NCBI GenBank assembly: GCA_933228675.1
Contig: OW121742.1
Coordinates: 34,792,218-34,856,217, forward strand
Source of the DNA: Stomorhina lunata
Lineage: Eukaryota; Arthropoda; Insecta; Diptera; Rhiniidae
Reading direction: 5' to 3'
DNA: 64,000 bases
In this document: positions 21,431 through 32,650 of the stretch, piece after piece
Layout of the letters: every line of letters starts with the position of its first letter
How positions within the stretch are numbered: position 1 is the first letter of the stretch
Position numbers and translations under genes: made by a program
The notes under the pieces: generated by a model
What the model was told of the DNA's origin: nothing
Seen by the model: only the letters and a program-made list of their open reading frames with translations
Database searches by the model: none

Positions 21431-24267
21431 AATTGTTAATAATACAGGCGATAAGTATAAATTTGAAGTAAATTTTAAATTATTGTGCTTTTGGGAGCTT
21501 TAAAATTAAAATTGAGGGAAAGGATTGTAAAATTTTAGATTTTTTAGTCAATCAATATTTTAATTCTAGGTTTTCTTTTGTGTTTAACTTTTTTAACTAA
21601 AATCCTCTGAAGCTGAATTTATACTTATACAAAGGCTAATATCTCGTCTTTCTATTAATGCAAAAATAATCTGCATATATTTGCATATTTAGCCTTAAGT
21701 CAACAATGAGTGACAAGAGTAACTCTTCGATAAGTTTAATCAAATTACAAATTTTCTTATCAGTCTTTAAACATAATTTGCTTTGTTCTTCAGTCAAATT
21801 CAAAGTTTATGTTACGCTTTTCAGAAAACCAAAATACTACTTTTACTTTACATGACAATACCTTTAAATATTCAAACATATTTTACCTTATCAATACTAA
21901 TCGATTTTACATAATAATACATATTTTCCAATTTCAAGTAATTCAAATACTTTGTCATTGATGAATAAAAAGAAAATGTTAACTAAATGATAGACCATTA
22001 AATATAACTGTTCGGTAATTTACATAATTTTATATTCATTAGATAATTTTAGTACAAAATTTTCTACCAGGAAAATTTCTAATTCTATTTTTAAAGGTTT
22101 TTCAAAATTCAAAATTTTGGGTTCCAAACAGGGATGACAAGGAAATTGGAAAATTGTTATTACTTTGTGTTACTATCAATTGTTATTTAGCCCTAAATTG
22201 CTTAATTTAGTACCCAAAAATGAAGAGAAAACACCCTATATTTATTTATTTAAGGCACTTTTGCTAAAATTTTGTATATGAGTCCCTGATACTCATAACA
22301 TTTCGCATTAGTTTCACCCACTTTATTATTCGACTGAATATGAAAATTTATTAATGGTTTATTTATGCTCAATATGTTTTAATATTTATCTGCTTTCCCC
22401 TATATTTTACATATTTTTTCCCAATTTTCTTTTCCGTTCTGATAATTTGTATGATGAGAAATTGTTTTGTGAAATATAACATTTTCGTTTATCATTATTA
22501 TCATTGTTTATGCTAAAATTTTCTAAATTTTCTTGGATCTTTTTTGTATTTTTGGTTGATACTATAATCTTTTGATTATCACCAAAAAATTTGAATTTTA
22601 CCACTAGTAAATTTTTTTGTGGTGGTTAGGAATTTCATGCCTTTCATAGATTTTCCTCAACATTCATCATTTTATAAAAAGGGAGTTTTTTTTTGTTGTT
22701 GCTCCTTTTGTTATGCTTTGATTTTTATCGATACCCGAGCACTTGTATTATCATGTTCTATTTGTCGGTGTCGAAATTGTTTGCAATTTTTCATTTATGA
22801 TAATTTGCCATATTTGTATTATTTTTGTTTTTTTTTTTTTTGAGGCAATTTGTTTGTTTGAAATATGATAAGAATTATGGGACAACTGTTGTCTTTTTTT
22901 TCTCGATAATTTTGTACCATAACAAATAAGAATTTTTGGGAATCTTTATTAGGAAATTCTTATCGTTTTACAAATTTTGAAAAGACGTAAAATTTTTGTT
23001 TAATGAAATGATTGAATCAATTAAAATTTGATTTAAATTTACAAGCGAACAGATTTGAATGCAGTTCAATTCTATAAAATTATAATTTTTTCAAAAGAAT
23101 AAAATTGGCTAAAGGTCTGAGTGGCATATAAAGATTTGTAATGAAAACTTCAGAGGTAAAATTTATATATAATAAAAGCCAGATATCTTTACTATGAATT
23201 AATATATAATCCATCTGCATATATTTGCATATTTAGCCCAAAATCCATAAAAAGTGACATGCATATTTTTGAATATTTGTCAAAACTAAGTATTGCTATA
23301 TTTAGAATTTTTATTTTTCTAAATTAAGTAAAATTTTATTTAAATTTGCAACCAAATTTGAATGTAATTTAATGTTTTTAATTTAGAATTTTGCCAGAAG
23401 AAGAAAATTTGCTAAAGGTCTAAGTGGCTTAAAAATATTTTTAGTGAAGACTTCAAAGGTCAATATTATAATTAATGAAAGCCAGATATCTTTACTGTGT
23501 AGTAATATATAATCCATCTGCATATATTTGCATACTTGGCCTAAATTCAATAAAAAGTGGGATGTGTAGAAATTGTCTTTTTTTCCCGATAATTTTGTTT
23601 CATAGCAAATAAAGGAATAAAATTTTATAAAGTTGCAAAATGATTAAATCAAGTAAAATTTTGCTTAAATTTGCAGCAAAAAATGTTAATGCAGTTAAAA
23701 AAAGATTTTTTTCAAAATAATGAAATTTGCTATAGGTTTGAGTGGTATACAAATTTTGTAATGAAAACTTCAGAGGAAAAATTTATATACAATGAAAGTC
23801 AGATATCTTCACTATGAAGTAATACATAATCCATCTGCATATATTTGCATATTTTGCCTAAAATCCATAAAAAGAGACATGCATATTTTTGAATATTTGT
23901 CAAAACTAAATATTTCTATGTTAAGATTTTTTTTTTCTAACTTAAGTAAAATTTTGTTTTAATTTGCAACCAAAAAAATTTGAATATAGTTTAATTTTTT
24001 AATTTAGAATTTTCAAAAAAAAAAAAATTGCTAGAGCTCTAAGTGGCTTACAAATATTTTAAATGAAAACTTCAAAGGTAAAGATTATAATTAATGAAAG
24101 ACAGATATCTTTACTCTGTGGTAATATATAATCCATCTGCATATAAGTATTTGCATACTTGGCCGAAAATCCATAAAAGCCCGATGTTTAGAAATTGTTA
24201 TATGATTGAATTAATTAAAATTTTATTCAAAATTACATCCAAAAAAATTGTAATGCAGTTCAATTTT
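21431..24267 (+). repeat. ~305-bp satellite, dimeric organisation, with POU octamers
   Basis: Units share GCAGTT(C/T)AATTTT, AAATTTGCTA...GTCTAAGTGG, GAAAACTTCA(A/G)AGGTAAA, CAGATATCTT(T/C)ACT, TAATCCATCTGCATATATTT and ATCCATAAAAAG. Clear units anchor at 23223, 23526, 23843 and 24149 (spacing 303-317 bp), plus a diverged one at 21679. Two unit types alternate: one continues GACATGCATATTTTTGAA, the other (G)GGATGT(G/T)TAGAAATTGT. So there is a ~610-bp higher-order dimer. 21700-22900 is mostly diverged or unrelated A/T-rich DNA. Confidence 0.75.
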
Positions 24268-25080
24268 GTATACCCTTCACCACCATAGGAGGAATGGGTA
24301 TATTGGATTTGCGCTGATGTTTGCAACGCATAGAAATATTGGTCTGAGACCCACCTATAAGTATATCAATCGACTTAAAATCACTCCCTGAGTTCTTTTA
24401 ACGATGTCCTTCCGGCTGGTCGGTTATCCATGTAAGCTTGTTATCATTCTACAGGTCGTAACTTTTGATAATTTGATGAAATTTGGCACAGGCTCATATT
24501 TTGGTCCAAGGACGATACCTATTCTCTTGGGTGAAATCGGATTACTACGAGTATTTCGGGTATCTCACATAGGGATGCCTTAACGGAATAGAGTTTTTGG
24601 TCCTTTATAGCCACAAATTTAGTTGTATTTTAATAATAAATAAGCACAAATATCGCTTATCATAACCTCAATCAGTGTTTCTAATTTTGTATAAATCGAC
24701 CCATATTTGACCATACCTCCCGTACAAGACTCATTCTCAAAAGACGTTTTTATGCTCATAAAAAACACAAAAACGTTAATAACTCTAAAGATAAATGCAT
24801 TTGATTACTTAAACTTTGCACAGATAAATATTTTATAAATATGAACCAATAACCAAAATTTTGTAACAATCGGTCCACAATTGACCAAATTGACCCAAAT
24901 CAGGCTCTTAGCCGGAAATGATATAAATCTCGAAATTTTGAAAAAATGGCATATAGAATATGTATGTATATCTCTAAGACTTAAGGAAAACTTATTTAAT
25001 TGTGGGTCCATATTTGACCTTAGTAATGAAGGGTATGATATAGTCGGACTTGACCGCCTATAGCTTTTCTTACTTGTTTT
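24268..25080 (+). mobile_element. Terminal-hairpin dispersed repeat, copy 3
   Basis: Starts GTATACCCTTCACCACCATA and ends GAAGGGTATGATATAGTCGG, then ACTTGACCGCCTATAGC and TTTCTTACTTGTTTT. Interior segments such as GATGAAATTTGGCACAG and ATTTGACCATACCTCCC recur in the other copies. It splits the ~305-bp satellite, which resumes at 25080, so it inserted after the satellite formed. Confidence 0.75.
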
Positions 25081-25240
25081 AATTTTAAACCAGATATCTT
25101 CACTATGTGGTAATATATTATCCATCTGCATATATTTGCATATTTGTCTTAAATCCATAAAAAGTATCATCTAAATTTTTTAATATTTATTAAAACTAAA
25201 TTTTGCGATGTTAAGAAATTGTATTATTTCAAATCTAATT
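25081..25240 (+). repeat. Satellite unit (~305-bp family) resumed after insertion
   Basis: Continues with CCAGATATCTTCACTATG, CCATCTGCATATATTTGCAT and TAAATCCATAAAAAGTATCAT, matching the units at 23.2-24.2 kb. Exact POU octamer at 25134-25141. Confidence 0.75.
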
Positions 25241-26002
25241 TTTAAAAATGCCGATTTTTCAATTATAAAATTTGTGGTTAAATAAAACTCAAAACTTTTT
25301 AAATAAAATGCGTTTAATTTAAAAAAATATTGTACAAAATCGTCCCACGCTTAAATGTTGACATATTCTTCAGTTTTTATAAATTTATCGACTCTTTTTG
25401 GAAGTCCAATATTTTTTGGATGTCTTCTGTGTTTTTCTATTGGTATTTTTAACAAAAGCCCTATGCCTTTCTATATGCCGAAGTAGTTGGGTAGTTGGAT
25501 GAATTTCCCTCTATTGCAACAATAATGAACATTATTGCTTGAATACCACTCAAGTGCCTGTTTCCCACAGTGGGAGGCACTCTGTGCTGGCTCAGAAACG
25601 TTAAAAGTTGTTTTGGTAGACACTCCGTTATACAAAATTCTGGGTTTATGTGTATTAAAGTCTGATGCCTTAAGAGTTTGGCTTCTTTTGTCACAACTGC
25701 CTTTATTTAAAAAAGAAGTAACGTTTATTCACATAATGCCTTTATATTTGTATATACGAATTGGGTTACTTTCTTTGAAAAGTGAATAGTAAAAAGGTAA
25801 AAGGTGGTGAAAGGCTGAGATAAAGCTTTTTTATAATTGTACGTTATGTCCATTTTTAGAGCAGTTAACTCAAGGTTTTTGTTCTACAGCCAATTTTATT
25901 TATTTTACATCGACAGCGTGCTATTGCTGTAGACTTACCGCTGATGGAGGATACGTTGATTATTCATTATTTTAATAGAAATTAATAAATACAGAAATTT
26001 AT
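25241..26002. other. Mostly unique DNA with a compact higher-GC island
   Basis: At 25455-25700 the base composition is more mixed. It contains an imperfect hairpin GTGCCT-GTTT-CCCAC-A-GTGGG-AGGCAC at about 25554-25580. Overlapping 77- and 84-codon frames on opposite strands cover it. I do not recognise either product; it may be a fragment of an unidentified repeat. Confidence 0.4.
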
Positions 26003-26095
26003 GTTGCCATGACCGGGGATCAACATCATGATCTATGTGATATTGTATGCTTAGTAGTCAACGTGGTAACCAACTTAGCCACAGCACCCTCCGGT
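26003..26095 (-). mobile_element. tRNA-derived SINE head
   Basis: On the minus strand there is an A-box-like GTGGCTAAGTTGGTTA and, about 60 nt further, a degraded B box within GTTGATCCCCGGTCATGGC. This is the arrangement of a tRNA-derived SINE head. The ending resembles the fragment at 20908-20936. The tail cannot be delimited. Confidence 0.5.
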
Positions 26096-26282
26096 AGTCT
26101 TCTTGAAAATTGCAATATTCATCAGCTGCATAAAAATGCCGGCTCGGAAGTTGTGAAAGGTCATCATCAACCATCACACAACAGGTAAATTTTGTATTAA
26201 ATTTTATTTAAAATATTTACACTTTTTTTGCCTCTTAGTTCTTTATCGATTTGCGATCTGTATCTTTCTAATGTTTATATAT

Positions 26283-26526
26283 CTGTGGCTTGGTGCTAAA
26301 AGAGCCAACGTCAATTTTTGCTGTTTTGAGTTAATCATTGCATTTGATTCCATTCTTTACCTTTTTTTATTTGGCTACAAAAGCTAATCTCTAACTTAAC
26401 TCAAAACAGATTTATAAGGGTTTTTTGGGTTATGTTACTATGAATTTATATGGAAAATAAAAATGTTAAATCAAATTTTCGCAAAACTTGTTTTTTGACA
26501 TTGGCCCTTTTAGCAAAAAGCCACAG
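26283..26526. mobile_element. ~240-bp MITE, copy 1
   Basis: Inverted ends: CTGTGGCTTGGTGCTAAAAG at the left and CTTTTAGCAAAAAGCCACAG at the right, with CCAATGTCAA-type inner extension. Flanked by ATATAT-like sequence. No coding capacity. The same element is at 26553-26793 and 43483-43720. Confidence 0.8.
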
Positions 26527-26552
26527 ATATATGACTTTATTCCAGCATAAAC

Positions 26553-26793
26553 TTTGGTGCTAAAAGGGCCAATGTAAATTTTTTGCTGTTTTGAGTTAAT
26601 CATTACATCAGATTCCATTTTTTATCTTCTTTTATTTGGCTACAAAAGCTAATCTCTAACTTAACTCAAAACAAATTTATAAGGTTTTTTTTGGGCTATG
26701 TTACTATGAACTTATATGGAAAATAAAAACTTTAAATCAAATTTTTTCAAAACTTTTTTTTTTGACTTTGGCACTTTTAGCACCAAGCCACAG
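26553..26793. mobile_element. ~240-bp MITE, copy 2 (tandem with copy 1)
   Basis: Same sequence as copy 1 but lacks the outermost bases of the left end. Both copies are followed by ATATATGACTTTATTCC(A/G)GC and ATAAACTTTGG. The right ends are 267 bp apart, so the pair arose by a ~270-bp tandem duplication including flank, not by two insertions. Confidence 0.75.
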
Positions 26794-27012
26794 ATATATG
26801 ACTTTATTCCGGCATAAACTTTGGCTCTATGTACAATAAGAAATATGTATAAAATTTTAGAATTTGAGATATTTTTAAAAATATGTCAAAAAATCGATTT
26901 AAAAAAAAAATAACACAGACTTTTAAGATTTTACTTTTTTTTTGGAAATACTTTCAACTCTAAAATTATCTCAAACTAAAGGCTATTTTGCCAGCTTTAC
27001 AACGATATATCA

Positions 27013-29425
27013 TTTGTATACCCTTCACCAATAGGTGAAAGGGTATTATAAGTTTGTGATTCCGTTTGTAATTTATTAGTAATCGTAGACCCCATAAAAA
27101 TTATACCGATCGACTCAGAATCGATTATATATCACATTTTAGGAAATTCTCCCGCAATGAACGCTATTAAATTTCATTAAAATCGGTTTATAAACACCGA
27201 AAATATCGAAAAAATACCAAAAATTAGACGAAAATTTTAAAATTTTTGATTGAAACACACTTTTAAATAACAAGAGAAAAAAGATACTCCTGGTATACAT
27301 GTGATAATATGTTATATAGCAGATTGTAGGAAATAGTTTCCCAAAGCACTCTGTTTTATCAAAATCGGTCCATAAACAACTGAGATATCGCCAAAACACT
27401 GAATTTGATGTATCGCAAATTGCCCAAAGTTCGCATTAGAGAATGTTTGTTGAAAAAATTAAATGCAGAAATAGGAAAAAGCATCCTCCTTTAGCACGGA
27501 CCTACTTAAATTTTATATCAGATTTTAGGAAATTCCCCCGCCCGTTATTAAATTTTATCAAAAGCGGTCCATAAACAATTGAGATATCGCAATAACACTA
27601 CATTTGATGTACAGCAAATTGCCCAAAGTACGTGTCTAAGAAATTTTGTTTACATTTCGTAAGTATTGTTTCAGCGATATCTCATGTGTTTATGGACCGA
27701 TTGTGATGAAATTTGACATCGTTCTTTGTGTGAGGATTTTCTAAAATCTATACTATACACAAATCTGATTACGAATACCATTCAAATTGTACCGATCAAC
27801 TCAGAATCGGCAGGAGAATCTGTCCGTCTGTCTGTTTGTTTGTCCGTCCGTCTGTTTTTTTGTCTGTCCGTCTACCTGTCTGTAATTTTTTCTGTTGTAG
27901 TCAAGTTTTTGGAGTTCCTGTTTTGTCGATATCTCAGGTGTTTATTTTGATGAATTTTAATAGCGTCCTTCGCAGGAGATTACCTAAATCCTGATGCATT
28001 CGGTAATTTGTGGTAGATATAATTTAGCGTTTAAGCGATGGTGTTTTGATCGACAATGATAAAATTCAGGGTGGCCCAATATCCTAAAATTTTGTGTAAA
28101 ATCCAGGAGCTCCACAAATCTGATTTTAGCAGACAGACACTCTGCATTAATCTTAATTTTGTGTTTGACTTTTGAACATTATGATAACATTTGAGAATGT
28201 ATTATATATCAAATTATAGGTAATCTTCCTAGGAAGTACAAAAATGCAGCTAACTACATGATATCCGTTCAAAACCTACATATGTATGTATGTATCTCAC
28301 ATATCAACGAAAATTTAAATTGTTTAATTGCAATTGGGGGAAATCCGTTCACGTTTGACAACTTAACTTCGCCTAAGATACGATGATGACATTAAGTATA
28401 AAGACGTTGTACAATATTGATATTCAGGGCGATAGCGCCTAAAATAAACTTTTTAGAGGGACAACATTTGACAAAAGTATTTCTGATCTCTTGAAAAGTT
28501 CGATATTGAAAATGGGCGAGCTCTATTCACATTTAGTGAAATCTCCCATATAACCCCGACCGGGAATCGATTTAATGCTGATAAATTAAATCACATTAAA
28601 ATTGCACAAGGAACTAGAGCAAAACTTTCCAAACATCCATCGGACAGATCGAAAGAACAATACATCCCAAATATTATTGATGAAGTGTTCATTTTAATTA
28701 GTTAACTATTTTCAGATAAATAAGTAATTCTTTAATAACTTTTCCGACAAAGCTGATATCCATCCATTCAAAAGCTATATATTTCACGTAAGTATCTAAA
28801 ACTAAGAGTGTATACCCTATAATTTTAAGGCTTATCATTGTTAAAGCTTTGACCTAAATCAGTCCGCTAACTTCAGAATTTTACATAACTAATCAAAAAC
28901 TTTTACTAGTTGGATAATTCGTACGAATTAAAGTGCACAACCCTCACTGGGCACTGTGTTTTTGGGTTGCATGCCAGAATACTTAAATTTCATCAAATCG
29001 ATGTGCTATTGCAAATGTAAGGGCATCTACATTTTGAAGCATGGTTTATCTGGTCTATCGAACTTTATTAAATGTTCGTAAAATATGTGTCTATTTTATT
29101 TCGAAGCTACTGGCTGGCTTAAATATGCATTCTCTAATTGTAGTCTAGTAATCATTATCTTTCACAAAGGGACCACTTTAGAACCCAAGTGAAGCTTCCC
29201 TAGACATCAGCCACCTGCCCAACCTAACCTTTGGGTGCATAACTATTCTAGATGATGACGCCACCGAAAAGCTTTTCTTTTTCCGACTCTTAATTTTAAA
29301 GACTCTTTGCATATAATACTAGTATAACCAAATTTTGCTTGGAATTACATTAAGTACTTTTGCAGCACCATTGGTGAAGGGTATCCAAGATTCGGCAAAG
29401 CCGAATATACCACTCTTACTTGTTT
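27013..29425 (+). mobile_element. Terminal-hairpin dispersed repeat, copy 4
   Basis: Starts with the hairpin TACCCTTCACC-AATA-GGTGAAAGGGTA and ends TTGGTGAAGGGTATCCAAG, then ATTCGGC-AAA-GCCGAAT, then CCACTCTTACTTG. The interior contains a GTCCGTCTGTCTGTTTGTTT tract around 27825-27885 and repeats of AAAATCGGTCCATAAACA and TGAGATATCGC. It is 2.4 kb, non-coding, and may be a composite of more than one copy. Confidence 0.7.
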
Positions 29426-30027
29426 TGCATATATTTGCATATATAACCTAAAATGATTAATTTGATGAAATTTGGCACAGATCATTTTTTTGATAATGGG
29501 ACCTATTGAAATTCGTCAAAATCGGTCCATTATTTATGGTACCTCCCACTTCCCGGAATTGATATATTAGCCACAAATATCAATATTTTTTCATGAAATT
29601 TAAATCAAATACTACTTATGTCAACTAAAATCACTGTACCAAACTTCGTTAAAATCGGTCCACATTTGACCATAGCTCCCTTACAAACTTTTCTTTAAAA
29701 ACGCACTAAATGAGACAAAAATCACTAAAAAGCTCGTAAATCTGAAGATAATTTGAATTTTAAGTTTATTTTTTATATACATAATTTTGGTAACAACTGT
29801 AATCAATTTGCCAAATTTCGAGATAATCGGTCCACATTTGACCTTAGCTCTCATATAAGTCCAAATGTCGGAAGCAGCTTAAATATAAAAGTTTTGATAA
29901 AATGTTTGTATGATGGCAAAATTTAGCAAATATTTGTCTTTATACAGAAAAAATAACACTTTTGACCTTAGTGGTGAAGGGTATCGTATGGTCGGGCTTG
30001 ACCGACTATTGCACTTTCTAACTTGTT
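29426..30027 (+). mobile_element. Terminal-hairpin dispersed repeat, copy 5 (5' truncated)
   Basis: Begins within a satellite piece (ATTTGCAT at 29433) and joins copy-3-like sequence at GATGAAATTTGGCACAG. Ends GTGAAGGGTATCGTATGG, TCGGGCTTGACCGACTA, then TTTCTAACTTGTTTTT. The first part of the element is missing. Confidence 0.7.
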
Positions 30028-30530
30028 TTTAGTTAGAGTATAACAGTTTTGAATAAAAACATCTTTCTAACTTTTAAATTAAAAGCTATTTTCTTAGCTT
30101 TTTAAAGTTATATTAATCACATGCACATCATAGCCTAAAATCAATAAGGAGTTTTAATTGCTTTTGAGGCAAAACAAAATTTACTGTAATCTAGTTAACT
30201 TACAAGTTTTCTAATGAAAGCTTCTAAAGCGGATTTTATACCAAATTTACTACTGATATCTTCGACTAGTAACCACATATAAATCATCTGCATATATTTG
30301 CATATTCAGCCTAAGACCAATATAAGCGACATGATCTAAAAGAAGTAAATTTTTGATATATGAAATTTTTTTTATTAGTTTTAATTAGAATATAAAATGT
30401 TTCAATAAAAATCTCCAAAGCTGAAAATAAATCAAATTAAAAGCTAAGGTCTTGGCTTTATAATAGTATACAAATAATTTGCATATATTTGCACATTTGA
30501 CTGAAATCTTATTCTATCCAACCCCATTTT
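30028..30530 (+). repeat. ~305-bp satellite, distal units
   Basis: Two diverged units with GAAAGCTTCTAAAGCGGATT, CTGATATCTTCGACTAG, ATCATCTGCATATATTTGCA (octamer 30296-30303) and a further TTTGCATATATTTGCACA. Same family as 23.2-24.2 kb. Confidence 0.65.
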
Positions 30531-31110
30531 TCTTTTCTCAGGGTTGATATTAATATTAATTCTAAATAAACCAACAATAATTATTTTCCTAATAATAATA
30601 ACGTATAGAGTTTAATTAGAAAACACCTACTAAAACTTTTGAATAATTAATATAATGACAATAAAATAAAATAATACAAGACAATAAAATAATACCAAAA
30701 ATAACAACAAATACGAACATATAAGTTTATCCACGAACAAGGGAATATCTCGTAAAATCCTACAAATCATAATTCTCTGGTGGCCGATAAAACATTTTAT
30801 TGATTTGAAAACACTAAAACTTAATGAAACAGATAGACATCCTTATTAGTATACATATGCATTTATTTATATTCAGTCTCACATATAAGATAGAAATATC
30901 ATATGTATAGGTTTATCGTGGTTATAATGACCATAAACAAAAGTCATTAGTTTTTGCTGGGGGTTTTCCGTTATTTGTTATAGGTAATAAATTTATTGGA
31001 AAATAATTAAAATTCCTAGATGAAATTCTTATTAAAATTTAATAAAAATTCTAAGTTAATAAAAAAGAGGGGGTGTAATTCATATTTACAGACTTTTGTC
31101 AAATTACACG
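30531..31110. other. Unique A/T-rich DNA
   Basis: No gene, RNA or repeat recognised apart from short A/T runs. Confidence 0.5.
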
Positions 31111-32650
31111 AGTTAAAGGTGAATAGAAAAGTCTTTCTATCGTCAACTTTTCTATAAAAAAGTCTTCCTATCGTCAACTTTTCCATAGAAAAGGCTTCCT
31201 ATCGTCAACTTTTTTCTAGAAAAGACTTCCTATCGTCAACTTTTCTCTAGAAAAGACTTCCTATCGTCAACTTTTCTCTAGAAAAGACTTCCTATCGTCA
31301 ACTTTTCTCTAGAAAAGACTTCCTATCGTCAACTTTTCTCTAGAAAAGACTTCCTATCGTCAACTTTTCTCTAGAAAAGACTTCCTATCGTCAACTTTTC
31401 TCTAGAAAAGTCTTCCTATCGTCAACTTTTCTCTAGAAAAGTCTTCCTATCGTTAACTTTTCTATAGTAAAGTCTTCCTATCGTCAACTTTTCTATAGTA
31501 ACGTCTTCCTATCGTCAACTTTTCTCTAGAAAAGTCTTCCTATCGTCAACTTTTCTCTAGAAAAGTCTTCCTATCGTCAACTTTTCTATAGTAAAGTCTT
31601 CCTATCGTCAACTTTTCTATAGAAAAGTCTTCCTATCGTCAACTTTTCTATAGAAAAGTCTTCCTATCGTCAACTTTTCTATAGAAAAGTCTTCCTATCG
31701 TCAACTTTTCTATAGAAAAGTCTTCCTATCGTCAACTTTTCTATAGAAAAGTCTTCCTATCGTCAACTTTTCTATAGAAAAGTCTTCCTATCGTCAACTT
31801 TTCTATAGAAAAGTCTTCCTATCGTCAACTTTTCTATAGAAAAGTCTTCCTATCGTCAACTTTTCTATAGAAAAGTCTTCCTATCGTCAACTTTTCTATA
31901 GAAAAGTCTTCCTATCGTCAACTTTTCTATAGAAAAGTCTTCCTATCGTCAACTTTTCTATAGAAAAGTCTTCCTATCGTCAACTTTTCTATAGAAAAGT
32001 CTTCCTATCGTCAACTTTTCTATAGAAAAGTCTTCCTATCGTCAACTTTTCTATAGAAAAGTCTTCCTATCGTCAACTTTTCTATAGAAAAGTCTTCCTA
32101 TCGTCAACTTTTCTATAGAAAAGTCTTCCTATCGTCAACTTTTCTATAGAAAAGTCTTCCTATCGTCAACTTTTCTATAGAAAAGTCTTCATATCGTCAA
32201 CTTTTCTATAGAAAAGTCTTCCTATCGTCAACTTTTCTATAGAAAAGTCTTCCTATCGTCAACATTTCTATAGAAAAGTCTTCCTATCGTCAACTTTTCT
32301 ATAGTAAAGTCTTCCTATCGTCAACTTTTCTATAGTAAAGTCTTCCTATCGTCAACTTTTCTATAGTAAAGTTTTCCAATCGTCAACTTTTCTATAGTAA
32401 AGTCTTCCTATCGTCAACTTTTCTATAGTAAAGTTTTCCTATCGTCAACTTTTCTATAGTAAAGTCTTCCTATCGTCAACTTTTCTATAGTAAAGTTTTC
32501 CTATCGTCAACTTTTCTATAGTAAAGTCTTCCTATCGTCAACTTTTCTATAGAAAAGTCTTTTTATCATCCACTTTTCTATAGTAAAGTCTTTCTATCGT
32601 CAACTTTTCTTGAGTAAAGTCTTCATATCGTCAACTTTTCTTTAAAAGAG
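31111..32650 (+). repeat. 31-bp minisatellite array (family F)
   Basis: About 49 highly uniform monomers of 31 bp: TCTTCCTATCGTCAACTTTT followed by CTATAGAAAAG. Variants occur in blocks: CTCTAGAAAAGA at about 31210-31400, CTATAGTAAAG at about 31450-31600 and 32290-32540, and the plain type between. ACTTTTCTATAGAAAAGT is a perfect 18-bp palindrome. The array is the reverse complement of 37090-38020. Confidence 0.95.

Noticed and set aside
31111..32650. Regular ~31-bp repeats that look like a CRISPR array
   Set aside because: Monomers are directly adjacent with no variable spacers, and the context is a fly genome. This is a minisatellite.
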